Positions 8,504 to 17,752 of a DNA stretch of 64,000 bases are shown one piece after another. Position numbers and translations under genes: made by a program. How positions within the stretch are numbered: position 1 is the stretch's first letter; each line of letters opens with the position of its first letter. A model generated the notes under the pieces. The model saw nothing but the letters and a program-made list of their open reading frames with translations. It did no database searches and had not been told where the DNA came from. The stretch is from Nocardia flavorosea NBRC 108225 (lineage in GTDB: Bacteria > Actinomycetota > Actinomycetes > Mycobacteriales > Mycobacteriaceae): assembly GCF_001613385.1 (NCBI RefSeq), contig NZ_BDCG01000012.1, positions 62,001 to 126,000 on the forward strand, in the 5' to 3' direction.

Positions 8504-10268
8504 AAACCAGCGACTGGGCATGCTGGGCCGAGGCCGTCACCCGCCAGTGCCGTGCTCGCGTCTGTGCCTCCCACATCGCACTGTAACGCCCCTGCTGCGC
8601 GAGCAATTCGCCGTGGGTGCCGCGCTCGCAGACCCCGCCGTCTTCCAGCACAAGGATCTGGTCCGCGGCCACCACGGTGGAGAGCCGGTGCGCGATCACG
8701 ATGACCGTCTTCTCCGCGACCAGCGCATCGATGGCCTCCTGGACATAGACCTCGCTTTCCGTGTCCAGCGCGGCGGTCGGTTCATCCAGCAGGACGATCG
8801 GCGCGTTCTTCAGGATCGCGCGGGCGATCGAAATGCGCTGCCGTTCACCGCCGGACAACGCACCACCGATCTCCCCGACCCGGGTGTCGTAACCATGCGG
8901 AAGCCGTTCCACGAAGGTGTGCACATTGGCGGCCCTGGCCGCGGCCTCGATATCTTCCTGGGTGGCGCCGGGTGCCGCCATTGCGATATTCGCGCGGATC
9001 GTATCGTCGAACAGGTACACATCCTGGAAAACCACCGCGATATTGCGATAGATCTCCACCGGGTCCAGAGTGCGCAGGTCCAGACCGCCGATCCGCACAG
9101 TCCCGCTGTCCGGGTCCGCGTACCGGGTCAGCAGCCGGGTCACCGTCGTCTTGCCCGAACCCGACGGACCCACCAGGGCAGTGAGCGATCGGGCGGGAGC
9201 GGTGAAAGAGACTCCGCGCAGGACCGGCCCGCCCTCGAGGTATCCGAAGTGCACATCGTCGAAGGCGATGTCGTAGGCGGTGATCCGCGCCTCGGGGTCG
9301 CTCACGTTCAGCGCCGGGGCATCCAGCACCGCACCGACCCGCTCGAGCGCCGAATCGGTGATCTCGAAAATCGAGGAGAGATTGGCCATGGTCGACAACG
9401 GTTCGGCGAAACGTACAGCCGCGGCCACTACGGCGATCAGCAATGCCGCTGATAGGTCCAGGTCCAGAACCAGCGCCGCTCCGGTAGCGGCCATCGCCAC
9501 CAGGCACAGCTGGACGACGCTGGAGGCCAGCAGGCCCGGCCAGGTCAGCCGCTTCTGCATACCCGACATGGCTTCGTTCTGTTCGTCGAGGGTTTCGACC
9601 AACCGCTGCGATGAGCGGCCGATCTGTCCGGTCGCGCGCAGCACCGGTAGCCCCTGCACATATTCGACCACCCGGCTCGCCGCCGCGGCATCGGCCGCGT
9701 CGGCCCGGCGCGCACCCACTCCGGTGATCTGCTGGATACGCCGGACGAACAGCACCGCGAACGGAATCGCTACCGCGAGTACTAGTCCCAGGCGCCAGTC
9801 GACGACGAGGATGATCCCCCCGATGACCACCGGAACCGTCACCATCTGGATGAACAACAGCGCCATCCCGGACGAACTCATCGTCGCGTTGGCGACATTG
9901 CTGCCCATCACCGTGGTGAGATCTCCCGCGGCCCGGCGCTCGAGATCCGCCTGCGGCATGGTCCGCAGTTTGTCGCCCAGCCGCATCCGGGTGGCCGCGA
10001 GTACATCGGCCCACCTGCCGAATTCGAACCGGAGCTGCCCGTAATGGAAAGCCGCCTGCGCCACCCAGCAGGCCACCAGCACGCCGAACCAGGTCCACAC
10101 CACGGTGGTGTCGATATCCGGTTGGCTCAGCCCGTACAGAATCGGGATCAGCGTGGCATACGCGGCTGCCTGCAGGACAGAACCGAGAAAAGCGCACCAC
10201 AGGGTGCGGCGGAACTCGTCCCGGTATTCGCCGGCGGCGAGCAGCATGAGCCCCAGAATTCGCCTCAT
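8481..10268 (-). CDS. ABC half-transporter, exporter-fold TMD+NBD (YbtQ/IrtB-like)
   Basis: 595 residues: an N-terminal six-helix transmembrane domain (about 1-310) fused to an ATPase domain with Walker A GPSGSGKTT, signature LSGGERQR and Walker B IVLLDEP. Start ATG 10268 overlaps the stop of the upstream ABC gene as ATGA, so translation is coupled and the two halves probably form a heterodimer. Pairs of this kind next to salicyl-metallophore synthetases (YbtPQ, IrtAB) import the metal-loaded chelator despite their exporter fold. Direction and substrate here are inferred from that context. Confidence 0.93.
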   Translation of the reverse strand: MRRILGLMLLAAGEYRDEFRRTLWCAFLGSVLQAAAYATLIPILYGLSQPDIDTTVVWTWFGVLVACWVAQAAFHYGQLRFEFGRWADVLAATRMRLGDKLRTMPQADLERRAAGDLTTVMGSNVANATMSSSGMALLFIQMVTVPVVIGGIILVVDWRLGLVLAVAIPFAVLFVRRIQQITGVGARRADAADAAAASRVVEYVQGLPVLRATGQIGRSSQRLVETLDEQNEAMSGMQKRLTWPGLLASSVVQLCLVAMAATGAALVLDLDLSAALLIAVVAAAVRFAEPLSTMANLSSIFEITDSALERVGAVLDAPALNVSDPEARITAYDIAFDDVHFGYLEGGPVLRGVSFTAPARSLTALVGPSGSGKTTVTRLLTRYADPDSGTVRIGGLDLRTLDPVEIYRNIAVVFQDVYLFDDTIRANIAMAAPGATQEDIEAAARAANVHTFVERLPHGYDTRVGEIGGALSGGERQRISIARAILKNAPIVLLDEPTAALDTESEVYVQEAIDALVAEKTVIVIAHRLSTVVAADQILVLEDGGVCERGTHGELLAQQGRYSAMWEAQTRARHWRVTASAQHAQSLVSSSPDNR

Positions 10269-12115
10269 CGGGTCGTGGCCTCCTTCTTCTGGCTGCTGCC
10301 GAGACCCCACCCGCGAGCGCGCTGGTGATGTTCCCACAGCCGGGCGTAGCGGCCGCCGGAGGCGACCAGTTCGGTATGGGTGCCGGATTCGGTGACCCGC
10401 CCGGATTCGAGCACCACGATCTGGTCCGCGTCGACGATCGTGGACAGCCGGTGTGCCACCACGAGCACGGTCCGGCCGCGGGTGAGCTCCGCGATTGCGT
10501 CCTGGATCGCCGCTTCGTTCTCGGGATCGGCGAACGAGGTCGCTTCGTCGAGGATCACGATGGGCGCGTCCGCGAGCAACGCCCGGGCGATGGTGATGCG
10601 CTGGCGCTGCCCGCCGGACAATCGCGCCCCGCGCTCACCGACCGGTGTGTCGTAGCCCTGAGGTAGTTCCGAGTCGATGAAATCGTGGGCTCGGGCCGCC
10701 CGCGCCGCAGCTTCGACCTCGGCGTCGGTAGCCGAGGGGCGGGCGATCCGGATATTCTCCCGCACGGTGTCGGAGAGCAGGAACGGATCCTGGAACACCA
10801 TCGCCAGATGCCGGAGCAACTCCTCGGAGCCGATCCGGCGGACGTCCACCCCACCCACGAGTACCTCGCCGGAATCCACGTCCCAGAAGCGTGGGATCAG
10901 GCGAGCGACCGTCGATTTGCCGGAGCCGGACGGCCCGACCAGAGCGCAGACCGTGCCGCTCGGAATTGTCAGGTCCACACCGTCCAGCGCGGCGCGATCC
11001 GCGCCGCCGTATCCGAAACGCACGTCCCGGAACACGATCGAGCCGTCGGCGGGAGACTGCGGGTTCTCCGGTTCGGGCATCGGTTCGATATCGAGCATCT
11101 CGACGATTCGCGCGGCGCCGGCCTTGGAATCATTGATCAGATTGGACAGATTCATCAACGGCACGACCGATTCCACCGGAAGCGTACCGATCAGAATCGC
11201 CGCGACCAGCTGCGCCGGCGACATCGATCCGTTCGCGGTCAGCCAGATTCCCACCGCGGTCACGATCAGGATGGTGGGCAAGGGCGCCACTGTCAGGTTG
11301 GCGAAGATCATTGCGCTGCGATTGTTGTTCTGCCAGGCGGTGGTCGCGACATTGAACTGCCGGACCCGGTCGACGAAGCGGCGGAACGATACCGTGCCGT
11401 CGTCGAAGGTCCGCACCACCGGCATCCCCTGCACGAACTCCACCGTCGCCGCATTGATCGCTTCGTTGGCCTCGTCGTAGCGGCGGCGGGTCTCGACGTA
11501 ATCCCGCAACGTCAACTGCATCCCGACGAACACCACCGGCAGGAACAACGCGACCGCCAGTAACAGCCGCCAATCCACGAACCCCAGCGCCACCAGCGCC
11601 GCGATCGGCTGCGCCACCGTGAAACCGGCCAGCGGCACGGCATCGGCCACCGCCATATGCAAGCCGCGTACATCGTCCTGCACGATCTTCTTCACGGTTC
11701 CCGACCCCAGGCACTGCGCCTCGCCCAGTGGAACCCGGCCGAGATGCGCGGCGAGATCGCTGCGCAGCCGCTGCTCGAGATCGAAGGACGCCAGGTGCGA
11801 GAGCAGGAAAGACCATGCGCGCATAGCGAATCGAACGAGAAACCCGGCGGCGGCCAGCACCAGGAACGCCACCACCGTGCCGGTTTCGGTGCCGGTCTCG
11901 AACAGCTCGCCGAGCGCGAGCGCCAGACCTACGAAACCGGCTACTCCGGCCGCGCCGCCGAACGCACCGAGCGCCATGGCGGCACCGAGCCGCCCGCGGA
12001 CCGGCTCGGTCACCCGGAACAGGGCATTGCCGGGCGTCACCCCGGGTTCGGCCGCGGCTACCCGGGTTTCGCGCCCCACTTCGTCTATCTGGAGCGATGC
12101 CCCGGTATCACCCAT
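10265..12115 (-). CDS. ABC half-transporter, exporter-fold TMD+NBD (YbtP/IrtA-like, no SIP domain)
   Basis: 616 residues: a transmembrane domain (about 35-330) followed by an ATPase domain with Walker A GPSGSGKST, signature LSGGQRQR and Walker B IVILDEA. Unlike mycobacterial IrtA there is no N-terminal siderophore-interacting (flavin reductase) domain, so it is organised like YbtP. The RBS AGGAG precedes ATG 12115 by 5 nt; GTG 12118 is too close to it. It is the first gene of a two-gene operon, and a Fur-family box lies about 108 bp upstream of the start. Confidence 0.93.
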   Translation of the reverse strand: MGDTGASLQIDEVGRETRVAAAEPGVTPGNALFRVTEPVRGRLGAAMALGAFGGAAGVAGFVGLALALGELFETGTETGTVVAFLVLAAAGFLVRFAMRAWSFLLSHLASFDLEQRLRSDLAAHLGRVPLGEAQCLGSGTVKKIVQDDVRGLHMAVADAVPLAGFTVAQPIAALVALGFVDWRLLLAVALFLPVVFVGMQLTLRDYVETRRRYDEANEAINAATVEFVQGMPVVRTFDDGTVSFRRFVDRVRQFNVATTAWQNNNRSAMIFANLTVAPLPTILIVTAVGIWLTANGSMSPAQLVAAILIGTLPVESVVPLMNLSNLINDSKAGAARIVEMLDIEPMPEPENPQSPADGSIVFRDVRFGYGGADRAALDGVDLTIPSGTVCALVGPSGSGKSTVARLIPRFWDVDSGEVLVGGVDVRRIGSEELLRHLAMVFQDPFLLSDTVRENIRIARPSATDAEVEAAARAARAHDFIDSELPQGYDTPVGERGARLSGGQRQRITIARALLADAPIVILDEATSFADPENEAAIQDAIAELTRGRTVLVVAHRLSTIVDADQIVVLESGRVTESGTHTELVASGGRYARLWEHHQRARGWGLGSSQKKEATTR

Positions 12116-12222
12116 CACGGCTCCTGTTCGTCACTTGCACGAAGCTCCCGCCATCCGCCGACGGGACGCATTCGGCATCACGGTCGGTCTGCCTGATGAG
12201 CGTCGACAGCAAGAACTCTTCT

Positions 12223-12241
12223 AGAAATGATTGTCATTATC
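12223..12241. promoter_or_regulatory. Fur-family (Zur-like) box upstream of the ABC pair
   Basis: On the minus strand it reads GATAATGACAATCATTTCT, which matches the Fur-family box GATAATGATAATCATTATC at 15 of 19 positions by eye. It lies about 108 bp upstream of the ABC operon. Together with the box at 4264-4282 it places biosynthesis and transport under one Fur-family regulator. Zur is the best candidate because IdeR boxes look different. Confidence 0.62.
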
Positions 12242-12812
12242 GAATGATCGGGGCTCCGGCGCAACACCGCGCCGACACGGCCGCCCCCAGCGAATCCCGA
12301 TCCGGCAGACGCGCGCACGCCGGACACCCACCCCGCCGAAGTGTGAACAACCGGGCGGGACGTCGACCTCGCACACCACACCACCGAAGCGCGTACCGGC
12401 AAGTGCGTGTGCAGATTGACGCCCTGTTCCCAGACCGGTTAGAGCACCACCGGATACGGCTCGGCCACCACAGTCGATAGTGGACGACCGAGAACGCCAC
12501 CGGGCCCGCAAACCCCCGTGGAGGCAACCACGAACGCCGCAGGCCGTCCCCCGGACACCTCCGCAGCCACCGCCCCCCTTCCATAATTAACGAACGCGTA
12601 TTTCTAGTAGCATAAGCACACCCGGTATGCCGTGTCGACGCAGCCGGACCGATCCAAGACCCGGGCCGTCACGGGAAGCCTCGACGAGGCGACCGCCGCC
12701 GCCACCGCGGGCGCCATGAAACCCCGGTTGGCCGGCGGCCGGACCCATCCCTCCTGTGGTTAGCGCACCCTGACCCACACAGTCGGCAGCCCGCTACGCA
12801 CAATGGGCACTC
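12242..12812. other. Intergenic stretch without a recognisable gene
   Basis: About 570 bp between the metallophore transport operon promoter and a TetR gene. Frames are short and none shows family motifs or a convincing RBS. An AT-rich patch at about 12581-12617 stands out from the GC-rich surroundings and may be a promoter or a relic of one. Confidence 0.5.
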
Positions 12813-13502
12813 GTGCCGAACCCCGCGCCCCGCAAACGCGGCCGACCGATTCGTCTCGACCGCGAAGCGATCCTTGCCGCCACCGACCAGATGCTCACCA
12901 CCGGCGGCGCCGAATCATTCAGCATGCGACGGCTCGCCGGACGCCTCGGCGTCAGCACGGCCGCGATCTATCACCACTTCCCCACCAAAGGCGCACTGTT
13001 GTTCGCCGTTCTCAACACCCGCGCCGACAAACTCCAGCGCCCGCAACTCCCCACCGATCCACGAGACCGGCTGGCCGCGATCATCGCCTACCTCATCGAC
13101 ACCCTGTACGAACTCCCCTGGGTAGCCGACGTCCTCAGCACGGGCGAGACCTACGGCCGCGCGGCGATGTGGATCCTCGACGAATTCGTCTCCACTGCAC
13201 AAACCCTGGGAGCCACCGACACAGAGGCGGCATACATGTACTCGGTGATGTGGCGTTACACGCTCGGCGAACTCAGCGCACGGAGAGCGGACGACGAACG
13301 CTCCGCCGCCGCCCGCCGCGGCAAACCACCGGCACATTGGACCGAATCCGCCACCCCTGAGCAGCTCGGCGACTTCCCTTCCATAGTCCGTCTGCTGCCG
13401 CAGTGGACAACCGCGATGAAAAGTTACAACTCGTCGAAGGCCATCCGCGACGTCATCGACGGCCTGGTGGCGAACCTCGGCCGGACAGACACGTCCCACT
13501 AA
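12813..13502 (+). CDS. TetR-family transcriptional regulator
   Basis: 229 residues. The N-terminal helix-turn-helix domain (about 15-65) contains MRRLAGRLGVSTAAIYHHFPTK, a standard TetR recognition segment. The C-terminal ligand domain resembles TetR_C-type all-helical domains. The start is GTG 12813; the conserved region begins right after a basic N-terminal stretch. No adjacent target gene is obvious: upstream is an empty stretch and downstream are two decayed genes. A role in the metallophore cluster cannot be excluded. Confidence 0.88.
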   Translation: MPNPAPRKRGRPIRLDREAILAATDQMLTTGGAESFSMRRLAGRLGVSTAAIYHHFPTKGALLFAVLNTRADKLQRPQLPTDPRDRLAAIIAYLIDTLYELPWVADVLSTGETYGRAAMWILDEFVSTAQTLGATDTEAAYMYSVMWRYTLGELSARRADDERSAAARRGKPPAHWTESATPEQLGDFPSIVRLLPQWTTAMKSYNSSKAIRDVIDGLVANLGRTDTSH

Positions 13503-13672
13503 CCGCCGCGCGGCCGCCACTACTTCCCTCCGGGCAGACCGGCCCCGGCCACACGGGCGGCTGATGCCCAACGCCCGGACAGAACGGGACTGGGGCAGTG
13601 CCGGCCGGACTCTGCCTGCCGGACAGCAACGGCCCTCGCGGTCGAGACACCGACTCATCTGCCGGGGTGTCA

Positions 13673-14274
13673 GGGTGGGACATCGAGACTGTCACTTCGG
13701 GGCTGGAGCAGTTGGAGAACCTCGAACCCGACGGCGGCGGCTTCTACGTGTCGGGAGACGCGAAGGTCTATCACGTCGACGGATCCGGGAAGGCACGGAC
13801 CGTGCTGGAGAATCTTGCCGCGCCGGGCGGTTTGCAGCTCGATGGCCCAATTTCTCTATGTCCTCACCCGCACCGGCGGCAAGCTGTGGCAGCTGGATAC
13901 CGGAACCGTTGAACTTTCACTCGTGGCCGACTTTCCCGGGAACGGCCTTCTGCGGTTGCCCGATGGAGATTTCCTGACCACATGGGTGGGTACCGAGGGC
14001 GGCCCATCGCGAGGCGTGTCGCGCTACGACCGTGAAACCGGGCGGCCACTACGTCACCGCCCACCACACTGGGGAGATCCATCGTGCAGACCCGGACACG
14101 GATGCAAGCTGCGCCATCACCACCGCATTGCCTGCCGGTTGCCCGGGACCCAGCTCGGTACGCATCGCGGCCGAGGGGGACCGGCCGGCCCTGTATGTCA
14201 CGTCCTTCGGCGGCACACTTCGGCGGTTGCGTCCACCGGCTGATGTGGACCTGTCTGCGACTCAGGACTTCTGA
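13673..14274 (+). pseudogene. Decayed beta-propeller (SMP-30/gluconolactonase-like) gene, at least two frameshifts
   Basis: Three consecutive pieces of one beta-propeller-like protein lie in three different frames. The pieces are YVSGDAKVYHVDGSGKAR (about 13745-13800), FLYVLTRTGGKLWQLDTG (about 13850-13910) and HYVTAHHTGEIHRADPD (about 14040-14095). Each has the repeated blade pattern with Gly-rich turns seen in SMP-30/strictosidine-synthase-like proteins. Frames change near 13845 and near 14035. A sequencing error would have to occur twice, so true decay is more likely. The original function is not known. Confidence 0.7.
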
Positions 14275-14339
14275 GCGTCGCACCCCAGGGTGTCTCCAGA
14301 TCAATTCTCGGACAGGCCCCGGAGCTGTCGGCGCGAACC

Positions 14340-14577
14340 CGCAATGCCATGTCCATGAAACGGTGTAGATTTCGCCGCCGCCGAAACAGGCGACCTCGTC
14401 CTGGCCGGCCGCCTGACGGGCTCGCCGAGGGATCCGGCGACCGTGACCCCGCCGTGAGCCCAACCGGCTCGGTGCGTGCGCACGATGATGCGGCGGCCGG
14501 GTAGAGCGCCAGGCGAGGTCGCCGTCGCGGCCCAGCACGCCGTTGCGGGTCACTGCGGCGATGAGGATCATGACCAT
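14340..14577 (-). pseudogene. Dihydrofolate reductase remnant with internal deletion
   Basis: On the minus strand ATG 14577/14571 starts MILIAAVTRNGVLGRDGDLAW, the typical N-terminus of bacterial DHFR. Only about 60 codons later the C-terminal family motif CFGGGEIY appears, and a second frame carries WAHGGVTVAGSL, which matches the segment normally preceding it. Intact DHFR is about 160 residues, so the middle is deleted and frames are shifted. It cannot make an active enzyme; a functional folA must exist elsewhere. Confidence 0.78.
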
Positions 14578-14903
14578 GTACTCGTCATGCCGACGAGTAC
14601 GGGGCAGCTCCTCCGGCGGTGACCGTTCTGGCCGGCCCGCCTTCGGCAAGAGGCCGGCCCCATTCTCGCCCGCATCCAACCACTATGGAAACTCCAGGTC
14701 CGGGGTCGTGCTCGGTCATTCCTCGACCATTCCACGCAGTTGAGCGTCCCGCTGTCGACCAGGTCGGCTTCTCGCCCGGCACGAAAGTCCGGGGTGGCGA
14801 ATGCAGCGAGGGAGAATGCCACTCTCTTTCGGCGGTTACCGTGGTTCGGGGCAGACCGGCGGTGTCTGCCGGCCGGGGCAGGCTTCGACGTACTGTGGCC
14901 GGC
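14578..14903. other. Stretch without a recognisable gene, upstream of the PucR-type gene
   Basis: About 325 bp. Frames on both strands are short and of shadow-type composition. It presumably holds the promoter of the PucR-type regulator, but no clear -10/-35 pair or operator was seen. Confidence 0.4.
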
Positions 14904-16133
14904 GTGGCCGATTCCGATCATTCCGGGTCCGCGACGAGCTCCGCGAAGTCGGTGGCGCTCTGTCACGGTGATATTCCCGTGCTGGCCGACGAGCTCATCG
15001 CCGCGATCTTCACCGACAATCCGGAGTGGACCGACTACTCGGCGGTCGCCCGGGCGGATCTGCGAGACGGATGTCGACAGTTCCTCACCCGAGTGCTGGA
15101 TCTCGTCGAGGCGGGGGGCGGCGATGCCGAGTGCGACGATGTCGCCGCGGCGATCGGCGCGCATCGGGCGGTGCAGGGTGTGCCATTGGAGGCGATGCTA
15201 CGCACCTTCCGGCTGGGTGGGCGGATCATATGGGAAGCGCTGCTGGACCGGGCCGGTGCGCTCCCGGCAGCGGACTTGCGGGAAATGGGCACGACGATGT
15301 GGGCGGTCATCGACGGCATGTCCTCGTCGCTGGTCACCTCCTATCGCGGGGCGGAGCTCGACCGGGTCCGCCGCGACGAACGCCGCCGCCACGCGTTGAT
15401 CGAGGATGTGCTGGCCGGGCGTGGGCGTGATGCACGGTTTGCCCAGCGCGCGTCGCGGGAACTGAACATTCCGGTCACCGGCGACTATCTCGTGGTCGCC
15501 GCCCGCGGTGATGTGCACCCCCTGCGCCTGGGCACCGAAACCGCGCTGGCAGCCCACGGATATCGCTCTGTCTGGCACGACCACGGTGATCACACCGTCG
15601 GCATCGTCGCCCTGGAACAACTCGCACCGGAGCATCTTTCCACCGTCCTGACGCCCCTCGTCCGCGGCCGCGCCGCGCTCTCCCCCACGATCACCGGAAT
15701 CGCCGATATCGACACCGGCCACACCCTGGCCACTCTGGCGCTCGACACCCTCGCGGACGACGCCCGCGGTGTGGTGGTCTCGTTGCACGACCGCTACCCC
15801 GAAGCTCTGATACTCCGCTCACCCGACCTCGCGCAATTGCTGGTAGGCCGGCTGCTCGGCCCGGTTCTCGACCTCCCGGCCAAGGACGCCGACCTGATGC
15901 TCACGACGTTGCGGGTGTGGCTTGCCGAGGGCTGTTCGGCCGCGCACGCAGCCTCCGTGCTGCACTGCCACCGCAATACCGTGCTCAACCGGCTCCAGCG
16001 CATCGCGACCTTACTCGGCCGCCCGCTGGACGGACAGCGCTTCCACCTGGAACTTTCGCTCGCGCTGCTCGCGCATACGGTCGTCGATTCCGCCACCGAC
16101 CGGACCGAAGCACCGGCCTACGGCAGAACCTGA
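14904..16133 (+). CDS. PucR/CdaR-type transcriptional regulator
   Basis: About 409 residues. The C-terminal end carries the PucR helix-turn-helix, around LAEGCSAAHAASVLHCHRNT with VLNRLQRI following, preceded by a GGDEF-like central domain and an N-terminal all-helical RsbRD-like region. Start GTG 14904 is chosen; GTG 14895 is three codons upstream, and an open frame continues further without an RBS. It is followed by a double operator-like sequence and then the dehydrogenase operon, so it is the likely regulator of that operon. The effector (a substrate such as acetoin or a 2-oxoacid) is unknown. Confidence 0.85.
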   Translation: MADSDHSGSATSSAKSVALCHGDIPVLADELIAAIFTDNPEWTDYSAVARADLRDGCRQFLTRVLDLVEAGGGDAECDDVAAAIGAHRAVQGVPLEAMLRTFRLGGRIIWEALLDRAGALPAADLREMGTTMWAVIDGMSSSLVTSYRGAELDRVRRDERRRHALIEDVLAGRGRDARFAQRASRELNIPVTGDYLVVAARGDVHPLRLGTETALAAHGYRSVWHDHGDHTVGIVALEQLAPEHLSTVLTPLVRGRAALSPTITGIADIDTGHTLATLALDTLADDARGVVVSLHDRYPEALILRSPDLAQLLVGRLLGPVLDLPAKDADLMLTTLRVWLAEGCSAAHAASVLHCHRNTVLNRLQRIATLLGRPLDGQRFHLELSLALLAHTVVDSATDRTEAPAYGRT

Positions 16134-16185
16134 ATTGGGCACCGTGCCCAATTGTGCAGCGTGATTGCTGGGCACCGGGTCAATT
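16133..16185. promoter_or_regulatory. Perfect inverted repeat plus degenerate second copy upstream of the dehydrogenase operon
   Basis: AATTGGGCAC, one base, GTGCCCAATT is a perfect 10-1-10 inverted repeat at 16133-16153. A similar sequence, CTGGGCACCGGGTCAATT, follows at 16168-16185. Together they lie about 95-145 bp upstream of the lpdA start. The one-base spacer makes a hairpin terminator unlikely, so paired operators for the PucR-type regulator are the best reading. Confidence 0.6.
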
Positions 16186-16279
16186 GTTCGCCGTCTCACC
16201 ACCCAGCAGACTCCAAGTCCTGACCCACACCACAAACCGGATACCGGGTCACGCATTTTCAGGATGAGGAGCACCACAA

Positions 16280-17752
16280 GTGCCACAATTCGATCTCTTG
16301 GTCGTCGGCGGGGGCCCCGGCGGCTACGTCGCCGCGATCCGCGGCGCCCAGCGCGGTCTGCGCGTCGCACTGGTGGAGAAGGAACGCCCCGGCGGGGTGT
16401 GCCTGAACTGGGGCTGTATACCCACCAAGGCGATGCTGCGGTCCGCGGAGGTCTTCCAGACCGCCACCTCCGCGGCGGATTTCGGGATCACGGTCACCGG
16501 CGTGCACGCGGACTTCGCCGCGGTGCGCAAGCGCAAGGACTGCATCGTCGACGAACTCACCTCCGGCGTGGCCGGACTGTTACAGGCCAACGGCGTGACC
16601 GTCATCGAAGGCCACGCCCGGTTCACCGGCCGGACCACCGTCGAGGTGTTCCAGGCAGGTCCCTCCGCGATATTCGACGGTGGTCCCCGCTATGCGGCCG
16701 CGCCGACCGGCAGCGCGATCCGCACAGTGGACGCCACCGATGTGATCATTGCGACCGGCTCGGTACCGGCACTGCTCCCGATACCGGGAGCAGACCTGCC
16801 CGGCCTCCTCACTTCCGACGGAGCCTTCGGGCTCACCGAGATACCCGAACGACTGGTGGTCGTCGGTGGTAGCGCGGTCGGCGTCGAGTGGGCCAGCCTG
16901 TTCGCCACCTTCGGTACCACAGTGTCCGTCGTCGAGATGCAGGACCGCCTGGTGCCGGCCGAGGACGCCGAGATCGGCGCCGCCCTCGAGCGATCGTTCA
17001 CCGGCCGTGGAGTCACGGTACTGACCGGCTCCACGGTCACCGGAATCGAGCAGTCCACGGCCGGGCTACGGGTGACCGTCGACGGAACGCAACCGCGGGC
17101 ACTCGACACCGATATCGTGCTCGTCGGCGTCGGTCGCCGCCCCAACACCGCCGCACTGGGCCTGGACGTCGCGGGAATCGCCACCGACGCGCGTGGGTTC
17201 ATCCCCGTCGACGACAGAATGCGGACCGGCGTCGAGCATGTGTACGCCATCGGCGACGTCACGGGAAGAGCGCTGCTGGCGCACGTGGCTTCCCACCAAG
17301 GTCTGACGGCGGCCGATACCGTCGCGGGCCATGGCGTCGGCATCGACTACGGCGTCATCCCCGCCGCGACCTTCACCCACCCGGAGATCGCGAGTGTCGG
17401 CCTCACCGAGGACACTGCTCGCGCCGCGGGCCACGAGGTCATCACTGCGAAATTCCCCTTCGCCGCGCTCGGGCGCGCACGCTCGTTCGGCGATACCGAA
17501 GGCTTTCTGAAGATCGTCGCCGGCGGCCACCACCACGAAGTCCTCGGCGTGCACATCATCGGCCCCTCGGCCGCCGATCTGATCACCGAGGGCGCGCTCG
17601 CGATATCGCTCGAGGCGACCCTGGACGAACTCGCCCACACGATCCACGCCCATCCAACCCTCGGCGAAATCGGCATGGAAGCGGCCCTGTCCGGCCTCGG
17701 TCTGCCCGTGCACATCGCACCGTCCCGCACCCGTCGAGGAGCTTCCGTATGA
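16280..17752 (+). CDS. lpdA: Dihydrolipoamide dehydrogenase (E3)
   Basis: 490 residues. This flavoprotein re-oxidises the dihydrolipoyl group of E2 with NAD+. The FAD motif VVGGGPGG is at the N-terminus, the redox disulfide is in GGVCLNWGCIPTK (Cys41 and Cys46), a second GxGxxG-type NAD motif (VVVGGSAVGVEWA) is in the middle, and the C-terminal dimer domain ends with HAHPTLGE, carrying the catalytic His-Glu pair. Start GTG 16280 has GAGGAG about 10 nt upstream. It is the first gene of a four-gene operon and overlaps the next gene by ATGA. E3 first in a 2-oxoacid dehydrogenase operon is a less usual order. Confidence 0.95.
   Translation: MPQFDLLVVGGGPGGYVAAIRGAQRGLRVALVEKERPGGVCLNWGCIPTKAMLRSAEVFQTATSAADFGITVTGVHADFAAVRKRKDCIVDELTSGVAGLLQANGVTVIEGHARFTGRTTVEVFQAGPSAIFDGGPRYAAAPTGSAIRTVDATDVIIATGSVPALLPIPGADLPGLLTSDGAFGLTEIPERLVVVGGSAVGVEWASLFATFGTTVSVVEMQDRLVPAEDAEIGAALERSFTGRGVTVLTGSTVTGIEQSTAGLRVTVDGTQPRALDTDIVLVGVGRRPNTAALGLDVAGIATDARGFIPVDDRMRTGVEHVYAIGDVTGRALLAHVASHQGLTAADTVAGHGVGIDYGVIPAATFTHPEIASVGLTEDTARAAGHEVITAKFPFAALGRARSFGDTEGFLKIVAGGHHHEVLGVHIIGPSAADLITEGALAISLEATLDELAHTIHAHPTLGEIGMEAALSGLGLPVHIAPSRTRRGASV

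Noticed and set aside
12242..12812. Possible small genes or transposase remnant upstream of the TetR gene
   Set aside because: Frames are short, Arg/Pro-rich and overlap on both strands; no transposase motif, inverted terminal repeats or RBS found.
16133..16153. Reading the inverted repeat as a terminator of the PucR-type gene
   Set aside because: The spacer is a single base, too short for a stable hairpin loop, and a second copy follows upstream of lpdA, which fits an operator better.
16888..17748. Long N-terminal extension of the E1 alpha frame
   Set aside because: The upstream part is an Arg-rich shadow of lpdA; the real start is the ATGA overlap at 17749.
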